A DNA stretch of 21,840 nt from CAZMCC01 sp964564695 (GTDB lineage Bacteria > Planctomycetota > Phycisphaerae > Phycisphaerales > UBA1924): positions 1 through 21,840 of the forward strand of contig CAZMCC010000069.1 in NCBI GenBank assembly GCA_964564695.1. The letters are read 5' to 3'. Each line of letters starts with the position of its first letter. Positions within the stretch are counted from its first letter, which is position 1. Position numbers and translations under genes: made by a program. Positions 1 to 6,785 of this stretch are shown here, piece by piece. The notes under the pieces were generated by a model. It was not told the DNA's origin. It was given only the letters and a program-made list of their open reading frames with translations, and searched no databases.

Positions 1-82
1 CCGAACAGCCCGCGCCAGGAAAACCAGTCATTTATTTGGGCAGGGATCAGTAAAGCGACTCCACCGATTCGCGAATTCCAAG

Positions 83-262
83 ATGATGCATGGCCCATGG
101 ATGAGAGAATTCGGGGACGGGGAGTCGCGCATGTTCGCGATGGAGTTCCCGAGGATGCTTGAGCGAACGTTGCAGCGCACGCTTGAGCGAAGCCCCGTGT
201 CCGAGCTGAAGGAAAGATCTCCGAGAAAACGACGTACGAAGCCCGATTCTGGCGCGATGTGA
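83..262 (+). CDS. Doubtful small ORF, 59 residues
   Basis: I do not recognise this protein. The plus-strand frame is open from base 2 to the TGA at 260-262, and the first ATG is at 83, with further ATGs at 86, 101 and 131. From about base 101 to 230 most codons end in G or C, as in the real genes of this window, and the peptide reads as a plausible charged helix (MLERTLQRTLER) with a basic end (SPRKRRTK). Before base 83 the third positions are no longer GC-rich. There is no clear ribosome binding site. It could be a tiny gene, the 3' remnant of a gene from beyond the left edge, or chance. The minus-strand frames over the same bases look no better. Confidence 0.22.
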   Translation: MMHGPWMREFGDGESRMFAMEFPRMLERTLQRTLERSPVSELKERSPRKRRTKPDSGAM

Positions 263-343
263 ATGACCTGAGGCTGTCGCCCTATTCCAGAGCCGGCGGG
301 GTGGCATCGAGGGTCCGACCCGTGGCGACGATGTGTCCGAGCG

Positions 344-377
344 CACCGGGCTCCGCCCAAAGCTGCGGAGCCCGGTG
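344..377 (-). terminator. Strong hairpin downstream of the 404-775 gene
   Basis: A perfect 13-bp inverted repeat (344-356 with 365-377) encloses an 8-base loop. It lies 26 bases beyond the stop codon of the minus-strand gene at 404-775. There is no T-run after the stem on either strand, so it is only terminator-like: it may act as an RNA 3'-end stabiliser or a pausing site. The position just after a stop codon supports a 3'-end role. Confidence 0.4.
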
Positions 378-403
378 GGACGGGTCTTCGGCAACGCAGC
401 GTT

Positions 404-775
404 CTATCCGCGATCTTCAGCAGCACGCGCCCGAATTGACTTCGCAATGTTGTCGTAGTCGGCCGACTTCTTCCCCCCGATGTCGAGCATCCGGCCGGGC
501 ACGACACCCAGAAGCTCGCGGGCGAGTTCACAGGCGTGTTCGCTGACGCCGCGGGGCGGTTGATCGGTGTGGCACCACACCGAGAGATGCTCGACCTCGT
601 TCCACTGCACGATGCGGGCCTCGACGGCGTGCTGCAGGGCCTCGCATAGCGTCTTGTTGTTGTGGGGCGTAGCAGCAAGGAAGCTGGCGATGGACGCCAG
701 TATCCGCGCGGCTTCATCGGCGTCGAGGTCCAATTCGATGGCGGGGGGCGCTGTGTCAATGAAGCGGCGTCGCAT
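404..775 (-). CDS. Small hypothetical protein, 123 residues
   Basis: I do not recognise the family. The frame stays open upstream to 1180, but the upstream part is Arg/Pro/Thr-rich and runs through an intergenic hairpin repeat, so I place the start at the ATG at 775-773. From there the protein is well behaved: MRRRFIDTAP, an acidic helix (DLDADEAARILASIASFL), then NKTLCEALQHAVEARIVQWNEVEHLSVW and a C-terminal GGKKSADYDNIAKSIRARAAE. It is predicted soluble, with no signal peptide or membrane segment. Two cysteines (C44 and C68) and a third at C82 do not form an obvious metal motif. No clear ribosome binding site precedes the ATG. It is a single gene with a strong hairpin 26 bases after its stop. 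Confidence 0.55.
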   Translation of the reverse strand: MRRRFIDTAPPAIELDLDADEAARILASIASFLAATPHNNKTLCEALQHAVEARIVQWNEVEHLSVWCHTDQPPRGVSEHACELARELLGVVPGRMLDIGGKKSADYDNIAKSIRARAAEDRG

Positions 776-836
776 GTCTGGTCCAGCGTATCGGGAATCG
801 TCGGGCGGTGTGGGGATGGGTAGTGCCCCGTCGCAC

Positions 837-994
837 ACCGGCCCTTGGCCGGTCACAGGCGGGACGCCTGTGCCACCAAGCCGGGTGCCCGTGATCCGCC
901 GCTTCGCCGGATCACGGCCGTGGGTTGCTGAGCGTGCTTCGCAAGCGGTGGTTCTTCCGCCATCGTCCGAGAGCGGCCGATGACGGGCACCCGG
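837..994. repeat. Intergenic hairpin cluster, likely dispersed repeat
   Basis: This non-coding stretch holds several adjoining inverted repeats. 837-843 pairs with 847-853 (7 bp, 3-base loop). 854-861 pairs with 865-872 (8 bp, 3-base loop) directly after it. 891-898 pairs with 908-915 (8 bp). A 12-bp inverted repeat (CCGGGTGCCCGT at 881-892, complement at 983-994) brackets about 90 bases. On the minus strand the first part would read GTGVPPVTGQGP, a peptide I associate with spurious translations of an intergenic repeat in planctomycete genomes. That is recollection, not a search. The region 776-1247 holds no gene I can support. Confidence 0.45.
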
Positions 995-1151
995 TGCCGT
1001 CCTTCGCTTCGCCGTACTGGTGAGCGAAGTCGATTTCGTGAGTGCGTGCGGGGTTCGGCGGAATCCGGACCTTCGCGGACTCAGGTCCGGCGTCGGGAAC
1101 GTGCCGGCGACGGAGCTCGCCCGTATCGGCGACGTCCAACGCCTCCCCCTC

Positions 1152-1207
1152 GCTTGATCGCCTGAACGGCGATCAAGCATTTCCCCCTCCGCCAGGGCGG
1201 AGGGGGA
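1152..1207. repeat. Two tandem perfect hairpins upstream of nuoJ
   Basis: Two perfect hairpins stand almost back to back. The first has an 11-bp stem (1152-1162 with 1168-1178) and a 5-base loop. The second has a 12-bp stem (1182-1193 with 1196-1207); its innermost pair would open to make room for the loop. The second stem is C-rich on one side and G-rich on the other. They lie about 40 bases before a promoter-like sequence for the nuo genes, so they may insulate the operon from upstream transcription or belong to the dispersed-repeat class seen at 837-994. Confidence 0.5.
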
Positions 1208-1247
1208 TCTCCCGAGCGTTGTCCCCTCCTTCGGAGCCTGTCGGTAT

Positions 1248-1276
1248 TTGAAGGCCGGGGCGGGTTGGGCTACTCT
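1248..1276 (+). promoter_or_regulatory. Candidate sigma70-type promoter for nuoJKLMN
   Basis: TTGAAG at 1248-1253 and TACTCT at 1271-1276 are separated by 17 bases. This is a fair match to the -35/-10 pattern (4 of 6 and 3 of 6). Transcription would start near 1283, giving a leader of about 50 bases before the GTG at 1333. A similar TACTCT box precedes the pseudopilin at 17354. It is a pattern match only. Confidence 0.35.
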
Positions 1277-1332
1277 GCCCGCCTTACTGGATCCGACTTC
1301 CGGCGGTGTGCCGGCGTGGCTTATGGAGCGCC

Positions 1333-2334
1333 GTGGCTGTGGGCGAACTGTTCAACCCCGTGCTCATGTTCGGCGGTTGTGCGCTGGGCGCCGTCGGCGT
1401 GTGCCTGGCGCTGCCGCGGCGTGGGGTGAATCCGCAGATCATCGGGGCGATCGTGGCCGGGGCGGGGCTGGGGCTGATGCTGCTGGCGCTGCTGGTCAAG
1501 GGCACGGAGCACCTGCCGAATTTCAACTTTTATGTGTTCTCGGCGATCGCGCTGGGGGCGGCGTTGCGGGTGATCAGCCATCCCCGGCCGGTGTACGCGG
1601 CGCTGTACTTCATCATGACGATCCTGGCGTCGGCGGGGCTGTATGTCCTGCTGGCGGCGGAGTTCATGGCGTTTGCGCTCATCATCGTGTACGCGGGCGC
1701 CATCCTTATTACCTACCTGTTCGTCATCATGCTGGCGACCGAGGCGCCGACGGCGGACGAGGTCGAGTCGCTGGCGGAGTATGACCGGTACAGCCGTGAG
1801 CCGGTGATCGCCACGGTGTTCGCGTTTGTGCTGCTGGCGGGAATGACGGCGCTGTACGCACGCGGGGCGGGGTCGCTGGAGATGCCGTCGTCGTACATGG
1901 CGGGCGTGCGGCTGGGTGAGTTGCCGGGGCGGATCGAGACGGCGTTGCGGGAGGCGGGGACGCTGCCGGCGGGGGCGAAGGTGAAGGTGGGTGAGGACAA
2001 CGGACGGGTGCTGATCGGGCGCGGGCCCGACGGCGTCGCGTTTGTCGACGTCGTCGACGTGAACGGGAACCCGACTCGGGTGGCGCTGCCGCCGGGGTTG
2101 TCGCTGAGCAATATCGAGGGTGTGGGGTTCAACCTTCTGAGCGACCAGCCGGGGTCGATCGAGATCGCGGGCGTGGTGCTGCTGATGGCGATGCTGGGGG
2201 CGGTGGTGCTGGCGCGCAAGAAGGTGGATATGGATGAGGCGGCGCTTCAGTCGTGGGGGGCGGCGCGGATGAGCGAGCTGGGGCAGACGACGGACGAGCG
2301 CGGACCGAAGCAGCTTCACCCGGGGGAGGTCTGA
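1333..2334 (+). CDS. nuoJ: NADH-quinone oxidoreductase subunit J, extended
   Basis: NuoJ is a membrane subunit of complex I that lies between the quinone-side subunits and the antiporter-like pumps. The signature is the third membrane helix with AFALIIVYAGAILITYLFV, matching the conserved VYxGAxxxLFLFVxM region; the conserved Tyr is Y120 here. About five membrane helices are visible, the last at SIEIAGVVLLMAMLGAVVLA. The protein is 333 residues, against about 180 in Escherichia coli. The extra length is mainly a hydrophilic segment at about residues 180-265, between helices 4 and 5, plus a charged C-terminal tail. The start is uncertain: GTG 1333 sits 4 bases after GGAG (1325-1328), GTG 1339 sits 10 bases after it, and the frame is open to GTG 1306. 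It is first in the nuoJKLMN set; nuoK follows after 3 bases. Confidence 0.9.
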   Translation: MAVGELFNPVLMFGGCALGAVGVCLALPRRGVNPQIIGAIVAGAGLGLMLLALLVKGTEHLPNFNFYVFSAIALGAALRVISHPRPVYAALYFIMTILASAGLYVLLAAEFMAFALIIVYAGAILITYLFVIMLATEAPTADEVESLAEYDRYSREPVIATVFAFVLLAGMTALYARGAGSLEMPSSYMAGVRLGELPGRIETALREAGTLPAGAKVKVGEDNGRVLIGRGPDGVAFVDVVDVNGNPTRVALPPGLSLSNIEGVGFNLLSDQPGSIEIAGVVLLMAMLGAVVLARKKVDMDEAALQSWGAARMSELGQTTDERGPKQLHPGEV

Positions 2335-2337
2335 TTC

Positions 2338-2694
2338 GTGGATGGGATTCTCACCATTCTGGCGCAGGGGGATCACCCGGTGGCGATGCACCAGGTGACG
2401 CTGCTGCACTATTTGATCGTGTCGGGGATCATGTTCACGCTGGGGCTGATCGGGTTCGTGACTCGGCGGAATCTGATCGTGATGTTTCTGTGCACGGAGC
2501 TGATGTTCCAGGCCGCGGGGCTGGCGGCGATCGCGCTGGGCCGGTTCCACCTGAATCACACGGGAGAGACGTTCGTGATCTTCGTGCTGACGGTGGCGGC
2601 GGCGGAGGCGGCGTTGGCGTTGGCGCTGGTGGTGCTGTTGTTCCGGCGGCGTGAGACGCTGGATGCGTCGGTGTGGTCGGAGATGAAGGGGTAA
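2338..2694 (+). CDS. nuoK: NADH-quinone oxidoreductase subunit K
   Basis: NuoK is the small three-helix membrane subunit of complex I, related to MrpC of cation antiporters, and contributes to the hydrophilic proton path in the membrane arm. Both key glutamates are present: E54 in FLCTELMFQAA and E90 in VAAAEAALALAL, matching Glu36 and Glu72 of the E. coli protein. Three membrane helices are clear. The protein is 118 residues, about 18 longer than usual, mostly through an N-terminal extension (MDGILTILAQGDHPVAMHQV). The start is GTG at 2338, set by the strong ribosome binding site GGGGGAGG (2322-2329) 8 bases upstream. That site lies inside the end of nuoJ, so translation of the two is probably coupled. 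A start nearer the first helix cannot be excluded. Confidence 0.95.
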   Translation: MDGILTILAQGDHPVAMHQVTLLHYLIVSGIMFTLGLIGFVTRRNLIVMFLCTELMFQAAGLAAIALGRFHLNHTGETFVIFVLTVAAAEAALALALVVLLFRRRETLDASVWSEMKG

Positions 2695-2706
2695 GGGAAG
2701 GGACGA

Positions 2707-2730
2707 GGGGTCGGGGGCCAGGGGCCAGGG
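2707..2730 (+). other. Four-tract G-quadruplex-like motif before nuoL
   Basis: The 60-base gap between nuoK and nuoL contains four G-runs of 4, 5, 4 and 3 bases separated by TC, CCA and CCA. This fits the standard quadruplex pattern with very short loops. It is on the coding strand, so it would be present in the mRNA, 14 bases before the nuoL ribosome binding site (GGGAG, 2745-2749). It is the only real spacer within the otherwise tightly packed nuoJ-N set. It may tune nuoL translation or just be a G-rich intergenic repeat. Confidence 0.5.
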
Positions 2731-2754
2731 AAGACAGGAAGCAAGGGAGTTCGC

Positions 2755-5100
2755 TTGGTTGAGGTGATGGCGAACATGTTGGCGAAGGCGGTGCTGGCGG
2801 TGCAGCACGGGGAAGAGGGGCACGCGCCTGGCGCGGCGGACGCGGCTCATGGGGGCGTGCATGCTGCGACGACGGTGTTTGGGGAGGGCGGGAACCTGCT
2901 GCTGCTGGTGCCGGTGCTGACTCTTGGGGCGATGGTCGCCTGCGGGCTGTGCGCGGCGGTGGGGATCAAGAACAAGCTGCCGGGGTGGATCAGCTTTGGG
3001 GCGCTGGCCGCGGCGTTCTCGATCGTGCTGTCCACGTTCATGGGCTGGCACGGGCAGACGTCGGTTGTGCACGGGTTCGACTGGCTCCACTTCCAGTGGG
3101 GCACCAAGCCGTCGCAGTCGCTGATCGCGGACTTCGGGTTCTATGTCGACACGCTGACGCTCTTGTGGATGCTGTTCGTGACGGGGCTGGGGGCGCTGAT
3201 CGCGCTGTACGCCACCGAGTACATGAGCCACGACGTGGGGCTGGGGTATTGCCGGTTCTTCGGGGCGTTCAACCTGTTCGTGTTCAGCATGTCGTGCCTG
3301 GTGATGGCCGACAACCTCGTGCTGCTGTACCTGGGCTGGGAGGGCGTGGGCCTGTGCTCGTACCTGCTGATCGGGTACTTCTACAAGAAGGCCCCGGCGG
3401 TGGCGGCGGGCAAGAAGGCGTTCATCATGAACCGCATCGGCGACCTGGGGCTGGCCCTGGGCGTGATGCTGATCTTCACGCACTTCGGGTCGCTCGAATA
3501 CAAGGTGCTGATCCCGAAGTGGCAGGAGTTCATGAACGCGGTGGCGGCGGGGCACTTCAACGAGGTGCCGATCGAGGTGCGGTGGGCGGCCCTGCTGCTG
3601 ACCGTCGGCGCGTTCGGCAAGTCGGCCCAGGTGTTCTTCTACGTGTGGCTCCCGGACGCGATGGAGGGGCCGACCCCCGTCAGCGCCCTGATCCACGCGG
3701 CGACGATGGTGACGGCGGGCGTCTTCCTGATCGCCCGCATGTTCCCCTTGTACGCGGCCGACCACGAGCTCTGGGCCCTGACGATCGTGGCGTGGAGCGG
3801 GGCGCTGACGGCGTTCTGGGCCGGCCTGATCGGGATGGCGATCTTCGACATCAAGCGGGTGATGGGGTACTCGACCATCAGCCAGCTGGGGTACATGTTC
3901 GCGGGGCTGGGGCTGCTGACGCCGGTCGGTGCGAGCTTCCACACGTTCACGCATGCGTTCTTCAAGGCGACGCTGTTCCTCAGCGTGGGCGCCGTGATGC
4001 ACGGGTTCGGCGGGCAGCTTGATCTGCGCAAGCTCAGCGGCGTGGCGTGGATGAAGGGCTTCGGGCTGATCGGGATCGCGATGCTGATCGGGGCGGTGAA
4101 CCTGAGCGGCGTGCCGTTCACGGCCGGGTTCTTCAGCAAGGACATGATCATCGCGGGGGCGTTCAGCCTGCCGGGGGGAACGATCCCGGGGAGCACGGCT
4201 CTTGGGTGGCTGCTGCTGCTGACGGCGGGGATGACGGCGTACTACACGTTCCGGACGTATTTCAGAGTGTTTGCCGGGCCGCAGGAGTTTGCGCCGGGGG
4301 ATGAGCAGGAGCTTGTCGACCACGGGCGGTACCCGAAGGGGACGTCGTACGAGGAGCACCATGCTCATTCGCATGGGCATGGGCACGACGACCACGGGCA
4401 TGATCACGGCCATGGCGAGCACGGGCACGCGGGCCACGCCTGGAAGCCGTTTGATCCGACGACTGAGGACTTCCATCCGCACGCGCCGGGGCCGGCGATG
4501 AAAGTGGCCGTGGGCGCGGTGGCGGTGCTGAGCGTGCTGGCGGCGCTGGTGTACTTCGTGGGCGGCGAGCACGGCTGGGTCGGCGAGATGATCGGGACTT
4601 CGAGCGCGAGCTATCACGCGCCGGACGGCGGGGAGCTCTTCGGGCAGGACCCGCACGCGATCATGTATTACGTGTCGGCGGCGGTGGGCCTCGTGGGGAT
4701 CTTCATCGCGGCGTTCCTGCACGGCCCGCGCGGCTGGCAGGGGCTGATGGTGGGGATCCGCGATCGGGCCGGGGCCGCGCCGAGGGCCGAGGCGCTGGCG
4801 GCGAAGCTGGGCGGGATCGCCACGGCGGCGCGGAACAAGTTCTACGTGGATGAGTTCTACCACGCGGTGGTGGTGATGCCGCTGCGGGTGCTGGCGTACA
4901 TCTTCGCGTTCCTGGACAACTTCCTGGTGGACGGCGTGGTGAACTTCTTCGGGTTCGCGCCGCGCGGGGTGGGGACGCTGGTGCGCCCGAGCCAGTCGGG
5001 CGTGCTGCACGACTATGCCTTGCGGATGCTGATGGGCATCGGGCTGGTGCTGGCGGTGGCGCTGGCGGCCATGGGCGGTGGCCTGGGAGGCGCCCAATGA
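2755..5100 (+). CDS. nuoL: NADH-quinone oxidoreductase subunit L
   Basis: NuoL is the distal antiporter-like pump of complex I, with the long lateral helix along the membrane arm. The conserved ion-path residues are visible: E196 in LGWEGVGLCSYLL, K289 in GAFGKSAQ followed by AMEGPTPVSALIHAATMVTAG, and K404 in HAFFKATLFL. The C-terminal part, from about residue 690, has the FYVDEFYHAVVV segment that leads into the lateral helix and the final membrane anchor. At 781 residues it exceeds the E. coli protein (613). Part of the excess is a loop at 533-562 in which 13 of 30 residues are His. The proposed TTG start has the site GGGAG 5 bases upstream; GTG 2764 and ATG 2767 are alternatives. Its stop overlaps the nuoM start (ATGA). 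Confidence 0.95.
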   Translation: MVEVMANMLAKAVLAVQHGEEGHAPGAADAAHGGVHAATTVFGEGGNLLLLVPVLTLGAMVACGLCAAVGIKNKLPGWISFGALAAAFSIVLSTFMGWHGQTSVVHGFDWLHFQWGTKPSQSLIADFGFYVDTLTLLWMLFVTGLGALIALYATEYMSHDVGLGYCRFFGAFNLFVFSMSCLVMADNLVLLYLGWEGVGLCSYLLIGYFYKKAPAVAAGKKAFIMNRIGDLGLALGVMLIFTHFGSLEYKVLIPKWQEFMNAVAAGHFNEVPIEVRWAALLLTVGAFGKSAQVFFYVWLPDAMEGPTPVSALIHAATMVTAGVFLIARMFPLYAADHELWALTIVAWSGALTAFWAGLIGMAIFDIKRVMGYSTISQLGYMFAGLGLLTPVGASFHTFTHAFFKATLFLSVGAVMHGFGGQLDLRKLSGVAWMKGFGLIGIAMLIGAVNLSGVPFTAGFFSKDMIIAGAFSLPGGTIPGSTALGWLLLLTAGMTAYYTFRTYFRVFAGPQEFAPGDEQELVDHGRYPKGTSYEEHHAHSHGHGHDDHGHDHGHGEHGHAGHAWKPFDPTTEDFHPHAPGPAMKVAVGAVAVLSVLAALVYFVGGEHGWVGEMIGTSSASYHAPDGGELFGQDPHAIMYYVSAAVGLVGIFIAAFLHGPRGWQGLMVGIRDRAGAAPRAEALAAKLGGIATAARNKFYVDEFYHAVVVMPLRVLAYIFAFLDNFLVDGVVNFFGFAPRGVGTLVRPSQSGVLHDYALRMLMGIGLVLAVALAAMGGGLGGAQ

Positions 5101-6785
5101 CGCTGCTCTTGCTCATCCTGACGCCGATCATGTTCGGGCTGACGATCCCGCTGATCCCCAAGGAGCGGGTGAAGCAGTGGGCGATGCTCGGGACGCTGCT
5201 GCCGCTGGCGTGGTACGCGTTCGTGGCGTGGAACTTCACATGGAGCCAGGGGCACGAGGACTCGTACGTCTGGCAGGTGGACTGGGTGGAGTCGCTGGGG
5301 CTGCGGATCAGCCTGGCGGCGGACACGGTTTCGATGCTGCTGATCGGGCTGACGGTGTTCCTGGGGCCGATCGTGATCCTGGGGTCGTTCACCGCGGTGA
5401 CGGAGCGGGTGAAGACGTACTTCGCGTGGCTGCTGATCCTGCAGGGGGCGATGACGGGGGTGTTCGCGGCCCGCGACCTGATCCTGTTCTACGTCTTCTT
5501 CGAGTTCACGCTCGTGCCGATGTTCGTGCTCATCAGCCTCTACGGCAGCACGAACCGCAAGAAGGCGGCGATCAAGTTCTTCCTGTACACGTTCACGGGG
5601 TCGATCATCGCGCTGGCGGGCCTCGTGTACGTCGCGTGGTTCCACTATGCGAAGGTCTCGCCGGGGAACCTGACGTTTGACTTCGGCGAGCTGCGCCACG
5701 CGGCGAACCTGATGCCGGCGTCGAGCCAGGCGTGGGTGTTCGGGGCGCTGATGCTGGGCTTCGCGGTCAAGGTGCCGCTGTTCCCGGTGCACACGTGGCT
5801 GCCGCTGGCGCACACCGAGGCGCCGACGGCGGGCTCGGTCGTGCTGGCGGGCGTGCTGCTGAAGCTGGGCACGTACGGCATCTACCGCTTCGTGCTTGAG
5901 ATGACGCCGGTGGCGGCGCAGCAGTTTGCGCCGGCGGTGGCGGTGCTTGCGATCATCGGAATCCTGTACGCGGGGCTGGTGTGCTGGGTGCAGGGGGACG
6001 TGAAGAAGCTCGTGGCGTATTCGAGCGTGAGCCACCTGGGCTTCTGCGTGCTGGGGATGTTCGCGTTCACGAGCATCGGGCTGAGCGGCTCGGTGCTGTA
6101 CATGATCAACCACGGCCTGTCGACGGGGGCGCTGTTCCTGCTCATCGGCATGGTCTATGAGCGGTACCACACGCGTCAGCTCAAGGAGCTGGGCGGGCTG
6201 GCCGGCAAGATGCCGATGTGGTCGACGTTCATGGTGTTCTTCGCGATGGCGAGCGTGGGGCTGCCCGGGCTGAACGGGTTCGTTAGCGAGTTCATGTGCC
6301 TGCTGGGGACGTTCCAGAGCAAGGGGCTTGGGCCGTGGTATGCCGCGGTCGCGGGCACGGGGATGATCATCGGCGCGATCTACATGCTGTACATGCTGGG
6401 GCGTGTGGTGTGGGGACCGCTGGTGGAGCCTGCGGGGCATGGGCATGGTGGGGGGCATGGGCACGGTGATCATCACGGCGCGCTGCCGACGGACCTGACG
6501 ACGCGGGAGATCGTGGTGCTGGCGCCCTTGGCGGCCGCGTGCATCTTCCTGGGCGTGTACCCGACGCCGGTGCTCAGGGCGCTGGAGGGTTCGACGCGCG
6601 ACCTGGCGGAGCACGTTCTGCGGGCCGAGGCGCCGACCCGTGAGCTGCTGCCCGCGAACACGTTCACGCCCGAGGAGCGCGAGATCATCCGCCAGTCGGC
6701 GGAGCAGGAGCGCCAGAAGCGCGAGGCGGAGCGTCGCGGCGGGGGCGAAGGTGGGGGCACGGGCGAAGGCGGGGGTGGCGGATGA
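5097..6785 (+). CDS. nuoM: NADH-quinone oxidoreductase subunit M
   Basis: NuoM is the middle antiporter-like proton pump of complex I. The expected residues are in place: E136 in FYVFFEFTLVPMF, K225 in GFAVKVPLFPVHTWLPLAHTE, and K256 in GVLLKLGTYG. About 14 membrane helices can be traced. A short His/Gly-rich loop (GHGHGGGHGHGDHHG) follows the WGPLVEP segment at about residue 445, echoing the His-rich loop in NuoL. The protein is 562 residues, somewhat longer than the usual 500 or so; the excess is a charged, then glycine-rich C-terminal tail from about residue 525, with no membrane segment. The start ATG overlaps the nuoL stop, and GGGAGG at 5085-5090 sits 6 bases before it. Its own stop overlaps the nuoN start (ATGA). 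Confidence 0.96.
   Translation: MTLLLLILTPIMFGLTIPLIPKERVKQWAMLGTLLPLAWYAFVAWNFTWSQGHEDSYVWQVDWVESLGLRISLAADTVSMLLIGLTVFLGPIVILGSFTAVTERVKTYFAWLLILQGAMTGVFAARDLILFYVFFEFTLVPMFVLISLYGSTNRKKAAIKFFLYTFTGSIIALAGLVYVAWFHYAKVSPGNLTFDFGELRHAANLMPASSQAWVFGALMLGFAVKVPLFPVHTWLPLAHTEAPTAGSVVLAGVLLKLGTYGIYRFVLEMTPVAAQQFAPAVAVLAIIGILYAGLVCWVQGDVKKLVAYSSVSHLGFCVLGMFAFTSIGLSGSVLYMINHGLSTGALFLLIGMVYERYHTRQLKELGGLAGKMPMWSTFMVFFAMASVGLPGLNGFVSEFMCLLGTFQSKGLGPWYAAVAGTGMIIGAIYMLYMLGRVVWGPLVEPAGHGHGGGHGHGDHHGALPTDLTTREIVVLAPLAAACIFLGVYPTPVLRALEGSTRDLAEHVLRAEAPTRELLPANTFTPEEREIIRQSAEQERQKREAERRGGGEGGGTGEGGGGG

Noticed and set aside
47..394. Minus-strand open frame of 115 residues at the left edge
   Set aside because: Ser/Arg/Pro-rich with no recognisable feature, crosses the strong hairpin at 344-377 and competes with an equally weak plus-strand frame.
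776..1180. N-terminal extension of the 404-775 gene up to 1180
   Set aside because: The extra 135 residues pass through hairpin repeats and read as basic low-complexity sequence; the composition changes sharply at the ATG at 775.
1321..5097. A 1258-residue open frame on the minus strand opposite nuoJ-K-L
   Set aside because: It is a shadow of the GC-rich nuo codons: the peptide is Arg/His/Pro/Gln repetitive with no domain, while the plus-strand frames are unmistakable complex I subunits.
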